Position numbers and translations under genes: made by a program. From contig JAUXBW010000086.1 in the NCBI GenBank assembly GCA_030619185.1, positions 1-8,751 on the forward strand: a stretch of DNA of 8,751 nt. The letters are read 5' to 3'. The stretch's first letter is position 1. Every line of letters begins with the position of its first letter. The notes beneath the pieces were generated by a model. The model made no database searches. It was not told the DNA's origin and worked only from the letters and a program-made list of their open reading frames with translations. This document shows positions 1-7,600 of this stretch, piece after piece. The stretch is from Methyloprofundus sp. (GTDB lineage Bacteria > Pseudomonadota > Gammaproteobacteria > Methylococcales > Methylomonadaceae).

Positions 1-1
1 A

Positions 2-250
2 AAAAAAGCAGTTGTTGAAGAATACCGTTTATCTGATACAGATACCGGGTCATCAGAAGTACAAGTTGCTTTATTGACCGCTCATATCAATCATTTAACA
101 CCACATTTTGCGGCACATAAAAAAGATAATCATTCACGTCGTGGATTATTACGAATGGTTAATCAGCGTCGAAAGTTACTCGACTACCTAAAAAGAACTG
201 ACGGTGAGCGTTATAAATCTTTAATTTCTCGCCTAGGCCTACGTAAATAA
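2..250 (+). CDS. rpsO: 30S ribosomal protein S15, 3' part (5' end outside window)
   Basis: S15 binds 16S rRNA in the platform of the small ribosomal subunit and is an early assembly protein. Reading from base 2 gives 82 codons before TAA at 248-250. Familiar S15 blocks are visible: [19 protein letters not shown], the [15 protein letters not shown] segment that contacts rRNA, and the C-terminal [11 protein letters not shown] followed by LISRLGLRK. The family is usually about 89 residues, so only about seven N-terminal residues are missing. It lies directly upstream of pnp, the common gammaproteobacterial order, and is separated from it by a strong terminator. Confidence 0.97.
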   Translation, partial: KKAVVEEYRLSDTDTGSSEVQVALLTAHINHLTPHFAAHKKDNHSRRGLLRMVNQRRKLLDYLKRTDGERYKSLISRLGLRK

Positions 251-262
251 AGAAAAATAATG

Positions 263-288
263 AAAGCGGTACAATGTACCGCTTTTTT
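263..288 (+). terminator. Rho-independent terminator between rpsO and pnp
   Basis: A perfect 10-bp stem (263-272 AAAGCGGTAC with 276-285 GTACCGCTTT) closes a 3-nt AAT loop and runs into six T residues at 283-288. It starts 12 nt after the rpsO stop. In E. coli a terminator at the same place is leaky, so part of pnp transcription comes from rpsO read-through. Whether that happens here cannot be seen. Confidence 0.88.
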
Positions 289-335
289 ATTGCCTTGTTT
301 GCGGGATATAGCGCTACCTATCCAATTTCTAATAC

Positions 336-341
336 GAAGGA
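336..341 (+). promoter_or_regulatory. Ribosome binding site of pnp supporting the GTG start
   Basis: GAAGGA lies 9 nt before the GTG at 351. The protein read from this GTG aligns with the PNPase N-terminus without extra residues, so the non-ATG start is well supported. A small hairpin (GGATA 304-308 with TATCC 319-323) sits just upstream. I see no convincing -35/-10 pair in the 62 nt between the rpsO terminator and the start codon. Confidence 0.7.
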
Positions 342-350
342 AAAACAATA

Positions 351-2441
351 GTGAATCTGAAACCGATCAGAAAAGAATTTCAATATGGCCAACAATTAGT
401 CAGTATTGAAACAGGTGAAATTGCCCGCCAAACTAGCGGTGCAGTCATGATTGATGTCGCAGGCACATCGCTTTTAGTCTCAGTCGTGGGTAAAAAAGAA
501 GCCAGCAAGGGTGACTTTTTTCCATTAACGGTTAATTATCAGGAAAAAGCCTATGCGGCGGGAAAAATCCCGGGTGGATTTTTTAAGCGCGAAGGCCGTC
601 CAACAGAAACCGAAACTTTAACCTGTCGTCTGGTTGATAGACCGATTCGTCCTTTGTTTCCAAACGGATATACTAACGAAGTTCAAATTATCATCACGGT
701 TGTTTCCTTAAACCCTGAAGTAGATCCTGAAATACCTGCACTATTAGGTGCCTCTGCTGCTCTGGCAGTATCTGGACTTCCTTTTAATGGTCCTATTGGC
801 GCAGCGCGAGTCGGTTATATAGACGGCGAGTATGCTTTAAACCCTAATAAAGAACAGCTAGAAGGCTCATTACTGAACTTAGTGGTTGCAGGAACAGAGC
901 ACGCTGTATTAATGGTTGAGTCTGAAGCGGATAATTTAAGCGAAGAAATCATGCTAGGTTCTGTGCTATTTGGCCACGAACACATGCAAGTTGCGATCAA
1001 CGCAATCAATGAATTTGCTGCTGAAGTGAATGCACCTCTATATGAGTGGCTTGCACCCGCTGCCAATATAGAATTAGAAGCACTGGTTACTACAGAAGTA
1101 GAAGCCTCTATTGCATCTGCGTATCAAATCGCTGAAAAATTAGTGCGTCAGGATACTTTAAGTGATATCCGGGCTGCCGTTGTAGAAAAATTAACAGCGG
1201 ATGAGCAATACGAAGAGTCTGCAATTCGTGACATTATCGAAGAAATCGAAAAAAGAGTCGTACGATCGGCTATTTTAAGTGATAGAAAGCGTATAGATGG
1301 TCGTGATTTAGATGTTGTGAGACCGATTGCTGTACGTACTGGGGTTTTACCTCGCACCCATGGTTCTGCATTATTCACTCGTGGAGAAACGCAAGCCCTG
1401 GTTGTTGCAACACTGGGAACTGAGCGTGATGCGCAAATTATTGATGCCTTAGCTGGCGAATATAAAGAGCCATTTATGTTGCACTATAATTTCCCTCCCT
1501 ACAGTGTTGGAGAAACTGGTTTTGTCGGCTCACCTAAGCGCCGTGAAATTGGTCATGGTAAGTTAGCAAAACGAGGTGTTGCGGCGGTGATGCCTGATAT
1601 GGCTGAATTTCCATATACCATTCGTGTCGTATCTGAAATCACTGAATCAAACGGTTCTAGCTCTATGGCTTCTGTCTGTGGAACTAGCCTGGCATTAATG
1701 GATGCGGGTGTGCCTCTTAAAGCACCTGTTGCGGGTATCGCAATGGGCCTGATTAAAGAAGGCGATAATTTTGCAGTTCTGTCTGATATTGTGGGTGATG
1801 AAGATCACTTAGGTGATATGGATTTCAAAGTGGCTGGATCTGAGCAGGGTATTACTGCTTTACAGATGGATATCAAAATTGATGGTATCACCTCTGAAAT
1901 CATGAGTACTGCGTTAGAGCAAGCAAAAGCAGGGCGGTTACATATTTTAGGTGAAATGAACAAAGTATTATCTACAACTCGTGAAGAGATGTCTGATTAT
2001 GCACCAAGAATCATTACCTTTAAAATTGACCCTAGTAAAATTCGTGAAGTAATCGGTAAAGGTGGAGCAACCATTCGTGGCATTACCGAGCAAACGGGGG
2101 CAAATGTTGATTTAACCGATGATGGAACCATTAATGTCTCTTCTGTTGATAAAGCAGCGGGTGAAGCAGCCCGGAAAATTATTGAAGAAATTACTGCCGA
2201 AGTTGAGGTAGGTAAAATTTACGAAGGTAAAGTTGCCCGCTTAATGGATTTCGGTGCATTTGTGACTATTCTTCCTGGTAAAGATGGTCTGGTACATATC
2301 TCACAAATCACTAATGAGCATGTTGATAAAGTCAGCGATAAGCTATCGGAAGGTGATATTGTTAAAGTAAAAGTCCTGGAAATTGATCGCCAGGGCCGGG
2401 TAAGATTAAGTATGAAAGAAGTGGAGAAAGAAGCAAGCTAA
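351..2441 (+). CDS. pnp: Polynucleotide phosphorylase (polyribonucleotide nucleotidyltransferase)
   Basis: PNPase degrades RNA 3' to 5' by phosphorolysis, releasing nucleoside diphosphates, and can also add tails; it works as a trimer in the cytoplasm. The 696-residue product has the full family layout. A first RNase PH-like domain contains FFKREGRP and the [11 protein letters not shown] motif. A helical linker follows, then a second RNase PH domain. Residues D485, D491 and K493, in [12 protein letters not shown], correspond to the catalytic D486, D492 and K494 of E. coli. A KH domain has its GKGG loop at about 569-572, and an S1 domain starts near 620. E. coli PNPase has 711 residues; this one ends soon after the S1 domain. 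Start is GTG with a good ribosome binding site. The gene is bracketed by terminators at 263-288 and 2463-2489, so it is probably largely monocistronic with some read-through from rpsO. Identification is secure. Confidence 0.98.
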   Translation: MNLKPIRKEFQYGQQLVSIETGEIARQTSGAVMIDVAGTSLLVSVVGKKEASKGDFFPLTVNYQEKAYAAGKIPGGFFKREGRPTETETLTCRLVDRPIRPLFPNGYTNEVQIIITVVSLNPEVDPEIPALLGASAALAVSGLPFNGPIGAARVGYIDGEYALNPNKEQLEGSLLNLVVAGTEHAVLMVESEADNLSEEIMLGSVLFGHEHMQVAINAINEFAAEVNAPLYEWLAPAANIELEALVTTEVEASIASAYQIAEKLVRQDTLSDIRAAVVEKLTADEQYEESAIRDIIEEIEKRVVRSAILSDRKRIDGRDLDVVRPIAVRTGVLPRTHGSALFTRGETQALVVATLGTERDAQIIDALAGEYKEPFMLHYNFPPYSVGETGFVGSPKRREIGHGKLAKRGVAAVMPDMAEFPYTIRVVSEITESNGSSSMASVCGTSLALMDAGVPLKAPVAGIAMGLIKEGDNFAVLSDIVGDEDHLGDMDFKVAGSEQGITALQMDIKIDGITSEIMSTALEQAKAGRLHILGEMNKVLSTTREEMSDYAPRIITFKIDPSKIREVIGKGGATIRGITEQTGANVDLTDDGTINVSSVDKAAGEAARKIIEEITAEVEVGKIYEGKVARLMDFGAFVTILPGKDGLVHISQITNEHVDKVSDKLSEGDIVKVKVLEIDRQGRVRLSMKEVEKEAS

Positions 2442-2462
2442 GCATTTTTTATTCTCCAGTAT

Positions 2463-2489
2463 AAAAAAGGGTCGCAAGACCCTTTTTTT
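2463..2489 (+). terminator. Rho-independent terminator after pnp
   Basis: An 11-bp perfect stem (2463-2473 AAAAAAGGGTC with 2478-2488) closes a GCAA tetraloop of the stable GNRA class and ends in seven T residues. It lies 21 nt after the pnp stop. The A-run on the 5' side means the same hairpin could also stop transcription on the minus strand. Confidence 0.92.
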
Positions 2490-2501
2490 ATGGCTGATTG
2501 T

Positions 2502-2530
2502 TTGATAAGCGTTTACACTAACGATCTAAT
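2502..2530 (+). promoter_or_regulatory. Predicted sigma-70 promoter of the Uma2 gene
   Basis: TTGATA at 2502-2507 and TCTAAT at 2525-2530 are separated by exactly 17 nt, and each box differs from consensus at one position. Transcription would start near 2537, leaving a leader of about 20 nt before the ATG at 2556. It lies directly after the pnp terminator, so the downstream gene appears to be expressed independently of pnp. Confidence 0.62.
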
Positions 2531-2542
2531 TTCAATAAACCA

Positions 2543-2548
2543 GAGAGG
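2543..2548 (+). promoter_or_regulatory. Ribosome binding site that decides the Uma2 start
   Basis: GAGAGG is 7 nt upstream of the ATG at 2556 but only 1 nt from the ATG at 2550, so 2556 is the better start. The more distal ATG at 2490 overlaps the pnp terminator and precedes the predicted promoter, so it cannot be the start on that transcript. Confidence 0.6.
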
Positions 2549-2555
2549 GATGATT

Positions 2556-3155
2556 ATGGGCTTAGCACTCAAAGATACTGTCCATCATAATTACGCCGAT
2601 TATCTGCAATGGGCAGATAATAACTATGAGTTGATTGATGGAGAGGCTTATTTTATGGCTCCTGCGCCAAATATAGAACATCAAGAAGTAGTCGGTGATA
2701 TCTATTTTCAATTACGTACAGCGTTAGAAGGTAAAAAATGCCGGGCTTTTATTGCACCTATTGATGTGCGGCTGGATCAACAGCAAGATGAAGCGAATGA
2801 ACAGGTTAATACAGTGGTACAACCTGATGTATTAGTTGTTTGTAATAAAGACAAATTAGATCGTCGTGGGGTACGAGGGGCACCAGACTGGGTGCTGGAA
2901 GTTTTATCGCCCGCTACTGCCAGCCATGACCAAATAAAAAAGCGTGATTTATATGAACGCCATGGTGTGCGTGAATATTGGCTGGTTCATCCGGTAGATA
3001 AGGTATTAACCATTTATCTATTAGAAGGAAAAGAATTTTCGAAGCCTAGAGTTGTTGAACTATCGGGCGCAACGGCAATTACAGTTCTGGATAATGTGCT
3101 TATCCAATGGGATGAGCTAGTGACACGGTTACCCTTTGCAGAAGATCTTTACTAA
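2556..3155 (+). CDS. Uma2-family protein (PD-(D/E)XK nuclease fold, DUF820)
   Basis: Read from the ATG at 2556 this gives 199 residues, about the usual Uma2 length. Family hallmarks appear in order: YELIDGE at 24-30, a conserved His at 42 in the EHQ segment, QPDV with D91, APDWVLEVLSP with E115, then D125, K128/K129 and the tail motif YERHGVREYWLVHP at 133-146. In this fold D91, E115 and a displaced Lys would form the metal site, so the active site looks intact. The family is predicted to be nucleases; the biological role and substrate are not established, and many copies exist in cyanobacteria. No signal peptide or membrane segment is seen. The gene has its own promoter and ribosome binding site between pnp and uvrC and no visible partner gene. 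An ORF extension to 2490 is rejected because it would begin in the terminator. Family is confident, function is not. Confidence 0.9.
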   Translation: MGLALKDTVHHNYADYLQWADNNYELIDGEAYFMAPAPNIEHQEVVGDIYFQLRTALEGKKCRAFIAPIDVRLDQQQDEANEQVNTVVQPDVLVVCNKDKLDRRGVRGAPDWVLEVLSPATASHDQIKKRDLYERHGVREYWLVHPVDKVLTIYLLEGKEFSKPRVVELSGATAITVLDNVLIQWDELVTRLPFAEDLY

Positions 3156-3229
3156 CCACACTGCTCCGACACGATACGATAGGACTCTATAGCCTTTTTC
3201 TAGCCTTATGCTCTTTATGGCAAAAATAA

Positions 3230-5080
3230 ATGACAATAGTTGAAGAAGTAGATGGCAAGCAACAGGCATTCGATATAGAAGATTTCTTAAAAAATCTAAC
3301 ACGTTTGCCGGGCATCTATAAAATGCTCAATGACAAGGACACGATTGTTTATATAGGCAAGGCTAAAAATTTAAAGAACCGCGTTTCAAGTTACTTTAGA
3401 AAAGGCGCAGCATCTCCCAAGCAACAGGTGATGGTGGCAAAAATTGTGCGTATTGAGGTCACGGTCACGCATACCGAAGGTGAAGCGTTACTACTTGAAA
3501 GTCAACTGATTAAAAAGCATAAACCACGCTATAATATTTGTTTAAGGGACGATAAATCCTACCCATTTATTTACCTTTCTATTGAACAACAATTTCCGCA
3601 AATTACTTCACATCGTGGTGCAAAAAAGAAAAAAGGCAACTATTATGGGCCTTATCCCAGCGCAGGCGCTGTCAGGGAAACTTTAAAGCAATTACAAAAG
3701 ATTTTTCCCGTGCGCCAATGTGAAGACTCCTATTATAAAAACCGTTCCAGACCGTGTTTACAACATCAAATAGAGCGTTGTACTGCACCGTGTGTCGGCT
3801 TAATTAAGCAGCAAGAATATAGTGAGGATGTCAATAACACCCGATTGTTTTTAGAGGGTAAGGGCAGTTTATTGATTGATAAACTGGTGCATAATATGGA
3901 TGAACTGGCTAGCGATTTGGAGTTTGAACAGGCTGCAACAGTCAGAGATCAAATCAGCCAGTTACGCACTATTTTAGAGAAGAACTATGTGCATGGTGAG
4001 CGGGGTGATGTTGATATTGTTGCCTGTGCTACCAAGGCGGGGATTGCCTGTGTACAGATTTTTTTTATTCGTAATGGACAAAACCTGGGTAATAAAACAT
4101 TTTTTCCTAAAATAAGTGCTGAATATACGCCGGAAAATATCTTGCAGGCCTTTATTGCGCAATATTACCTGGATAAAAATGTCCCTTATGAATTAATTGT
4201 CAGTCATAAACCTGAAGAAATGGATTTATTAATCGAGGTATTGGCCGAACACGCTGGACATGCAGTGACAATTTCTCCCCATGTGCGCAGTGACCGAGCC
4301 AAGTGGTTGCAGATGGCTTGTGTGAATGTGGAAAATGCCTTATTAACCAGGTTATCAGATAAACAAGGCATTTACGCGCGGTTTTTGAGTTTACAGGAAG
4401 AGCTTGGTTGTCAGGAAATGCCTAAACGCCTAGAATGTTTCGATATCAGCCATACACAAGGTGATTATACGGTCGCATCCTGTGTGGTATTTGACCGCGA
4501 AGGGCCGGTAAAGTCCGCCTATCGACGTTTTAATATTACTGGAATTACCCCGGGTGATGATTATGCCGCAATATACCAGGCGGTCTCCCGGCGCTTTAAA
4601 CGCTTAGTGAACGGTGAGCATGAAGCCCCTGATATATTATTTATAGACGGTGGTAAAGGTCAGGTTAATGAAGCTGAAAAGGCATTAGCGGAATTACAGG
4701 TAAATAGTGTTATGATAGTCGGTGTTTCTAAAGGGCCTGACAGAAAAGCAGGTATGGAAAAAATGATCCTACCGGGACAGGAGCAGCCTATTGATGTAAG
4801 GCCAGGAGCCAGCGGGTTATTACTTATCCAGCATATCAGAGATGAGGCGCATCGCTTTGCTATTACAGGACATAGGGCCCGCAGGGGTAAAGCAAAAAAA
4901 GAATCAGTTTTAGAAGCGGTAGCAGGTTTAGGGCCTAAAAGACGACAGATTTTATTAAAGCAGTTTGGCGGTCTGCAAGGGATTTCCCGCGCGGGAGTCG
5001 ATGCACTTTGTAGTATAGATGGAATTAGCCGGCAATTAGCGCAACGAATATACGATACATTCCATCATCAAGATGATTGA
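3230..5080 (+). CDS. uvrC: Excinuclease ABC subunit C
   Basis: UvrC joins the UvrB-DNA complex at a lesion and makes both incisions of nucleotide excision repair. The 616-residue protein (E. coli 610) has every expected part. The GIY-YIG nuclease domain for the 3' cut has GIY at 28-30, YIG at 41-43, R51 and E90. Four cysteines, C164, C176, C184 and C188, have the spacing of the iron-sulphur ligands of E. coli UvrC. A UVR domain that contacts UvrB spans about 216-251. The RNase H-like domain for the 5' cut has D405, D473 and H541. Tandem helix-hairpin-helix motifs lie at about 558-612. The ATG at 3230 is the first possible start, since an in-frame TAA immediately precedes it. No good Shine-Dalgarno sequence is visible, which is a little odd. 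It overlaps pgsA and likely heads a uvrC-pgsA-regulator operon. Confidence 0.97.
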   Translation: MTIVEEVDGKQQAFDIEDFLKNLTRLPGIYKMLNDKDTIVYIGKAKNLKNRVSSYFRKGAASPKQQVMVAKIVRIEVTVTHTEGEALLLESQLIKKHKPRYNICLRDDKSYPFIYLSIEQQFPQITSHRGAKKKKGNYYGPYPSAGAVRETLKQLQKIFPVRQCEDSYYKNRSRPCLQHQIERCTAPCVGLIKQQEYSEDVNNTRLFLEGKGSLLIDKLVHNMDELASDLEFEQAATVRDQISQLRTILEKNYVHGERGDVDIVACATKAGIACVQIFFIRNGQNLGNKTFFPKISAEYTPENILQAFIAQYYLDKNVPYELIVSHKPEEMDLLIEVLAEHAGHAVTISPHVRSDRAKWLQMACVNVENALLTRLSDKQGIYARFLSLQEELGCQEMPKRLECFDISHTQGDYTVASCVVFDREGPVKSAYRRFNITGITPGDDYAAIYQAVSRRFKRLVNGEHEAPDILFIDGGKGQVNEAEKALAELQVNSVMIVGVSKGPDRKAGMEKMILPGQEQPIDVRPGASGLLLIQHIRDEAHRFAITGHRARRGKAKKESVLEAVAGLGPKRRQILLKQFGGLQGISRAGVDALCSIDGISRQLAQRIYDTFHHQDD

Positions 5081-5633
5081 TAATATAAATATACCCACAT
5101 TACTCACGTTATTACGCATAGCGTTAATTCCCATATTGGCTATTTTTTTCTATATACCCTGGGAATATTCTAATATTGCAACTACATTTATTTTTATAGT
5201 AGCGGCAATCACTGACTGGTTAGATGGCTATTTAGCCAGAAAAATGCAAGTGGAAACCCCCTTTGGTGCTTTTTTAGATCCTGTCGCTGACAAAGTTATG
5301 GTTGCCTTCGTTTTAGTTTTATTAGTACAGTCAGAAGGCAGTATCTGGATGACACTTCCCGCTGCAATTATTATAGGCAGAGAGATTACAATTTCATCAT
5401 TACGCGAATGGATGGCACAATTAGGCCGGCATGCGAGTGTGAAAGTTTCACAAATTGGAAAATGGAAAACAACGGCACAAATGATTGCCATTGGCTGCTT
5501 ATTGTATCATGAGGAATTTGTGGGCATCTCCATGCAATTTTTCGGTTTGGTTGTGTTGTATATCGCGGCAGTATTAACTCTATGGTCTATGATGAGTTAT
5601 TTAAAGGTTGCCTATACCTCTATGACGGATTGA
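5073..5633 (+). CDS. pgsA: CDP-diacylglycerol--glycerol-3-phosphate 3-phosphatidyltransferase
   Basis: PgsA is an inner-membrane enzyme that joins CDP-diacylglycerol and glycerol-3-phosphate to give phosphatidylglycerophosphate, the committed step to phosphatidylglycerol and cardiolipin. The 186-residue product (E. coli 182) contains a complete CDP-alcohol phosphatidyltransferase signature D(x2)DG(x2)AR(x8)G(x3)D(x3)D, with D48, D51, G52, A55, R56, G65, D69 and D73. Hydrophobic segments are seen at about 8-29, 34-47, 75-86, 93-102 and 134-175, fitting a multi-pass membrane protein. The ATG at 5073 overlaps the uvrC stop by 8 nt, which suggests translational coupling; uvrC-pgsA adjacency is widespread in gammaproteobacteria. 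The next gene, a TetR-type regulator, begins 38 nt downstream. Confidence 0.96.
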   Translation: MIDNINIPTLLTLLRIALIPILAIFFYIPWEYSNIATTFIFIVAAITDWLDGYLARKMQVETPFGAFLDPVADKVMVAFVLVLLVQSEGSIWMTLPAAIIIGREITISSLREWMAQLGRHASVKVSQIGKWKTTAQMIAIGCLLYHEEFVGISMQFFGLVVLYIAAVLTLWSMMSYLKVAYTSMTD

Positions 5634-5671
5634 AAACTAATAATAGACTGGAAGAATTTAAAAAAAACAAC

Positions 5672-6265
5672 ATGGATCAGGAAATACAGAAAGACAAAGA
5701 ACAACTGCGTAATGACATTTTAACGGCAGCTTTAAAATTATTTGCAGAAAAAGGTTATTTTAATACATCACTCAGTGAAATTGCTGAACTCTCGGGGGTT
5801 AAAACCAGTGCCGGAATATATAAGCATTTTAAAAATAAACAGGAAATAGCCCAGGCTTTATATCTATGGATTATTGATAGATTAAGTGTATCGATTGACG
5901 ATATCCGTCGACGTAACCGAAAATCATCGGAACAACTGAGAGAAATTGTCGATTTATGGTTTCGTTTAACCGATGAAGCACCTGAAGTGATGACATTTCT
6001 ATTAGTGCTTAATATCAGTGAGTTCTTGCCTGAAGAAATGCGCATAATGGAGACCCCGCCCTTTGTAAAAATTATCAAAGTTTTACAAAGTGGCATTAAA
6101 GCAGGTGAGATCAAAGCGATTGATGGTCAACGTGCATACTGTTACTTTTTTGGTATTATTGAAAATACCTTAAAACAAGTTCTCACAGGATCTCTTAAGA
6201 AGAAGGCCGACTATTACGAAGGTGATGCCTGGTTATCAGCCTGGGCAAGTATTGTTAAGAAATAA
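5672..6265 (+). CDS. TetR/AcrR-family transcriptional regulator
   Basis: The 197-residue protein has an N-terminal TetR DNA-binding domain. A first helix (about 12-28, NDILTAALKLFAEKGY) is followed by the helix-turn-helix SLSEIAELSGVKTSAGIYKHF at about 33-53 and KNKQEIAQAL. The remainder, about 70-197, is a helical ligand-binding and dimerisation domain with no recognisable ligand class. Such proteins usually repress nearby genes or themselves and release DNA on binding a small molecule. The ATG at 5672 gives the standard distance to the first helix. The reading frame is open back to an ATG at 5582, inside pgsA, and a TTG at 5630 overlaps the pgsA stop. No start has an ideal ribosome binding site: GGAAG at 5650-5654 is 17 nt from 5672, so the exact start is uncertain. 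It is probably co-transcribed with uvrC-pgsA. Its target is unknown, and no clear operator palindrome was found near it. Confidence 0.88.
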   Translation: MDQEIQKDKEQLRNDILTAALKLFAEKGYFNTSLSEIAELSGVKTSAGIYKHFKNKQEIAQALYLWIIDRLSVSIDDIRRRNRKSSEQLREIVDLWFRLTDEAPEVMTFLLVLNISEFLPEEMRIMETPPFVKIIKVLQSGIKAGEIKAIDGQRAYCYFFGIIENTLKQVLTGSLKKKADYYEGDAWLSAWASIVKK

Positions 6266-6401
6266 AGTCCGCTCTACAGTATTACATATCACATTTACTT
6301 CACTTATAGTCGCACCCATTTGAATGGAGAGCAACAAGGGAGTCACCATTCTCTTCGAGCGATTATTTGTCTTTCACGCCCATTTTTTCCACACAATCCG
6401 C

Positions 6402-7391
6402 TCAACTGATTTTTTTAAGATTAACAGTTCGATTGAGTGAGTGAGAACGGGCATTCCAGTACCAGACATTATTCGTTGTTAAGTGTACGCCCCCAATCCA
6501 GTGATCTAACGGGGCTATTTCCAGCCAGTTTGCTTTCCCTGCTAATACTTCCTCGCCTGCTGCTGTCATGCTTAGGGTCTGCTTTGGCGCAGAGGGGATA
6601 GTTATTGTTTTTGCTTTTGTGGCTAACTGGGTTATTAAAGGTGGCGCAGATTGTAAAAAGTCATTGAGAATCATCCAAAAACTTAAATCGCCCAGAAACC
6701 GGCGTTCTTCCGTTTGCTGATAAAGCTGAAATATTTCTTCGGGACGTTTTTGTGTGTGGTAGATGAGTTCTAGTGCTTTATGTGCAGTACGTGATAAACC
6801 ATTTAAAGTACTCGGGTACTGTTCGAGTAATCTTAAGATAGTTCCCTGTAAAAAAGGCAGTGCCGAGGTGTCATCATTTAATAGTTCAGCCCACTTTTCT
6901 GGGTTGCTTGAACGAAATGCAGCCCATGCTTTAGTCGCAAGTTGTAAGTGTTGTCTATTTATAGGCTGTTCAAACTCAAGTAAAGCAGCTAGCTCACTGG
7001 GAGTTTGCGTACCTAAATATTGATCAGTACAGACTATTGATAGCTCTGTATCTGGTGCGGGGTTTTGTTGTAGCCAGTCTAATATTTGCAGTATTTGTAA
7101 CTGATCATATAAGTCATGCTCAAACCATAATATAATTTTCTCATAGTGATGATATGTTTTTAGTTGATTATCTCTCTGGATGAAATCTTTATTAATTTCT
7201 GCAAACTTTCCCCAGCCACAGTCAGCAATAAATCGGGCACGGATGCTGGATAATTTTTCTAATATTTGATTATCGGGTACCGGGCCGTCGTGTAAAACAT
7301 CCTGCCAGGGAAGGAAAACGCCGGGAATGCCTGCCAGGCGCATAATATTTACTGCGCTATCACCATTGGTAATATTTAAGATGTTATCCAT
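6402..7391 (-). CDS. DUF1835 domain-containing protein, function unknown
   Basis: The 329-residue product starts with the pattern I associate with DUF1835: NITNGDSAVNIMRLAG with NGDS at 9-12, then LPWQDVLHDGPVP at 27-39 and RARFIA at 51-56, followed by ILWFEHDLYDQLQIL at 87-101. The middle is helical and includes GLSRTAHKALELI at 198-210 and EERRFLGDLSFW at 228-239. The C-terminus has MTAAGEEVLAGK at 275-286 and DHWIGGVHL at 296-304, conserved-looking motifs seen in long members of this family. No signal peptide or membrane helix is visible. No biochemical role is established to my knowledge and none is assigned here. The ATG at 7391 is the first possible start, because a stop lies in frame seven codons upstream, but no clear Shine-Dalgarno sequence precedes it. 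The gene is convergent with the TetR-type gene and divergent from sbcC. Confidence 0.85.
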   Translation of the reverse strand: MDNILNITNGDSAVNIMRLAGIPGVFLPWQDVLHDGPVPDNQILEKLSSIRARFIADCGWGKFAEINKDFIQRDNQLKTYHHYEKIILWFEHDLYDQLQILQILDWLQQNPAPDTELSIVCTDQYLGTQTPSELAALLEFEQPINRQHLQLATKAWAAFRSSNPEKWAELLNDDTSALPFLQGTILRLLEQYPSTLNGLSRTAHKALELIYHTQKRPEEIFQLYQQTEERRFLGDLSFWMILNDFLQSAPPLITQLATKAKTITIPSAPKQTLSMTAAGEEVLAGKANWLEIAPLDHWIGGVHLTTNNVWYWNARSHSLNRTVNLKKIS

Positions 7392-7495
7392 AAGTGTATA
7401 TTTTGGTTTTAAAGTAGATTATTAAAGTCTGAATTTTCGCTGTAGCTATGATACTGACAGGGTTGCGTAGCCAGATATATACCGGTTTTAGAGCC

Positions 7496-7525
7496 TTGTT
7501 TCGATAAAAAATAGCGCGTTATAAT
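7496..7525 (+). promoter_or_regulatory. Candidate sigma-70 promoter upstream of sbcC
   Basis: A perfect TATAAT at 7520-7525 is preceded, with an 18-nt spacer, by a weak -35 box TTGTTT at 7496-7501. Transcription would begin near 7532 and give an sbcC leader of about 190 nt. The AT-rich context makes chance TATAAT matches fairly likely, so this is a moderate call. Confidence 0.35.
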
Positions 7526-7600
7526 AGTGTAACCGTGATCGCGCGAAGTATAGCAGGCTATATTTTAAAAAAAACACGAGGACGTTTTTGCTGATAATCA

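Noticed and set aside
815..1378. Minus-strand ORFs of 83 and 76 codons within pnp
   Set aside because: They lie antisense to a fully conserved pnp, have low-complexity Ser/Ile-rich translations and no recognisable motif; they are frame shadows.
3186..3201. Possible terminator between the Uma2 gene and uvrC
   Set aside because: Only a 4-bp ATAG/CTAT stem precedes the short T-run; too weak to call.
3974..4162. Minus-strand 62-codon ORF within uvrC
   Set aside because: Antisense to conserved uvrC coding sequence with no family resemblance.
5228..6114. Minus-strand ORFs of 87 and 119 codons opposite pgsA and the TetR-type gene
   Set aside because: The plus-strand genes have unmistakable motifs; the antisense translations show none and lack supporting signals.
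6763..7023. Plus-strand 86-codon ORF opposite the DUF1835 gene
   Set aside because: Ser/Cys-rich translation typical of an antisense shadow; the minus-strand gene carries conserved motifs across this span.
7567..7589. Terminator-like A-run, short loop and T-run upstream of sbcC
   Set aside because: The stem is almost all A-T pairs around an 8-nt loop (or a 3-bp core with mismatch on the minus strand), and there is no upstream gene on either strand that it would terminate.
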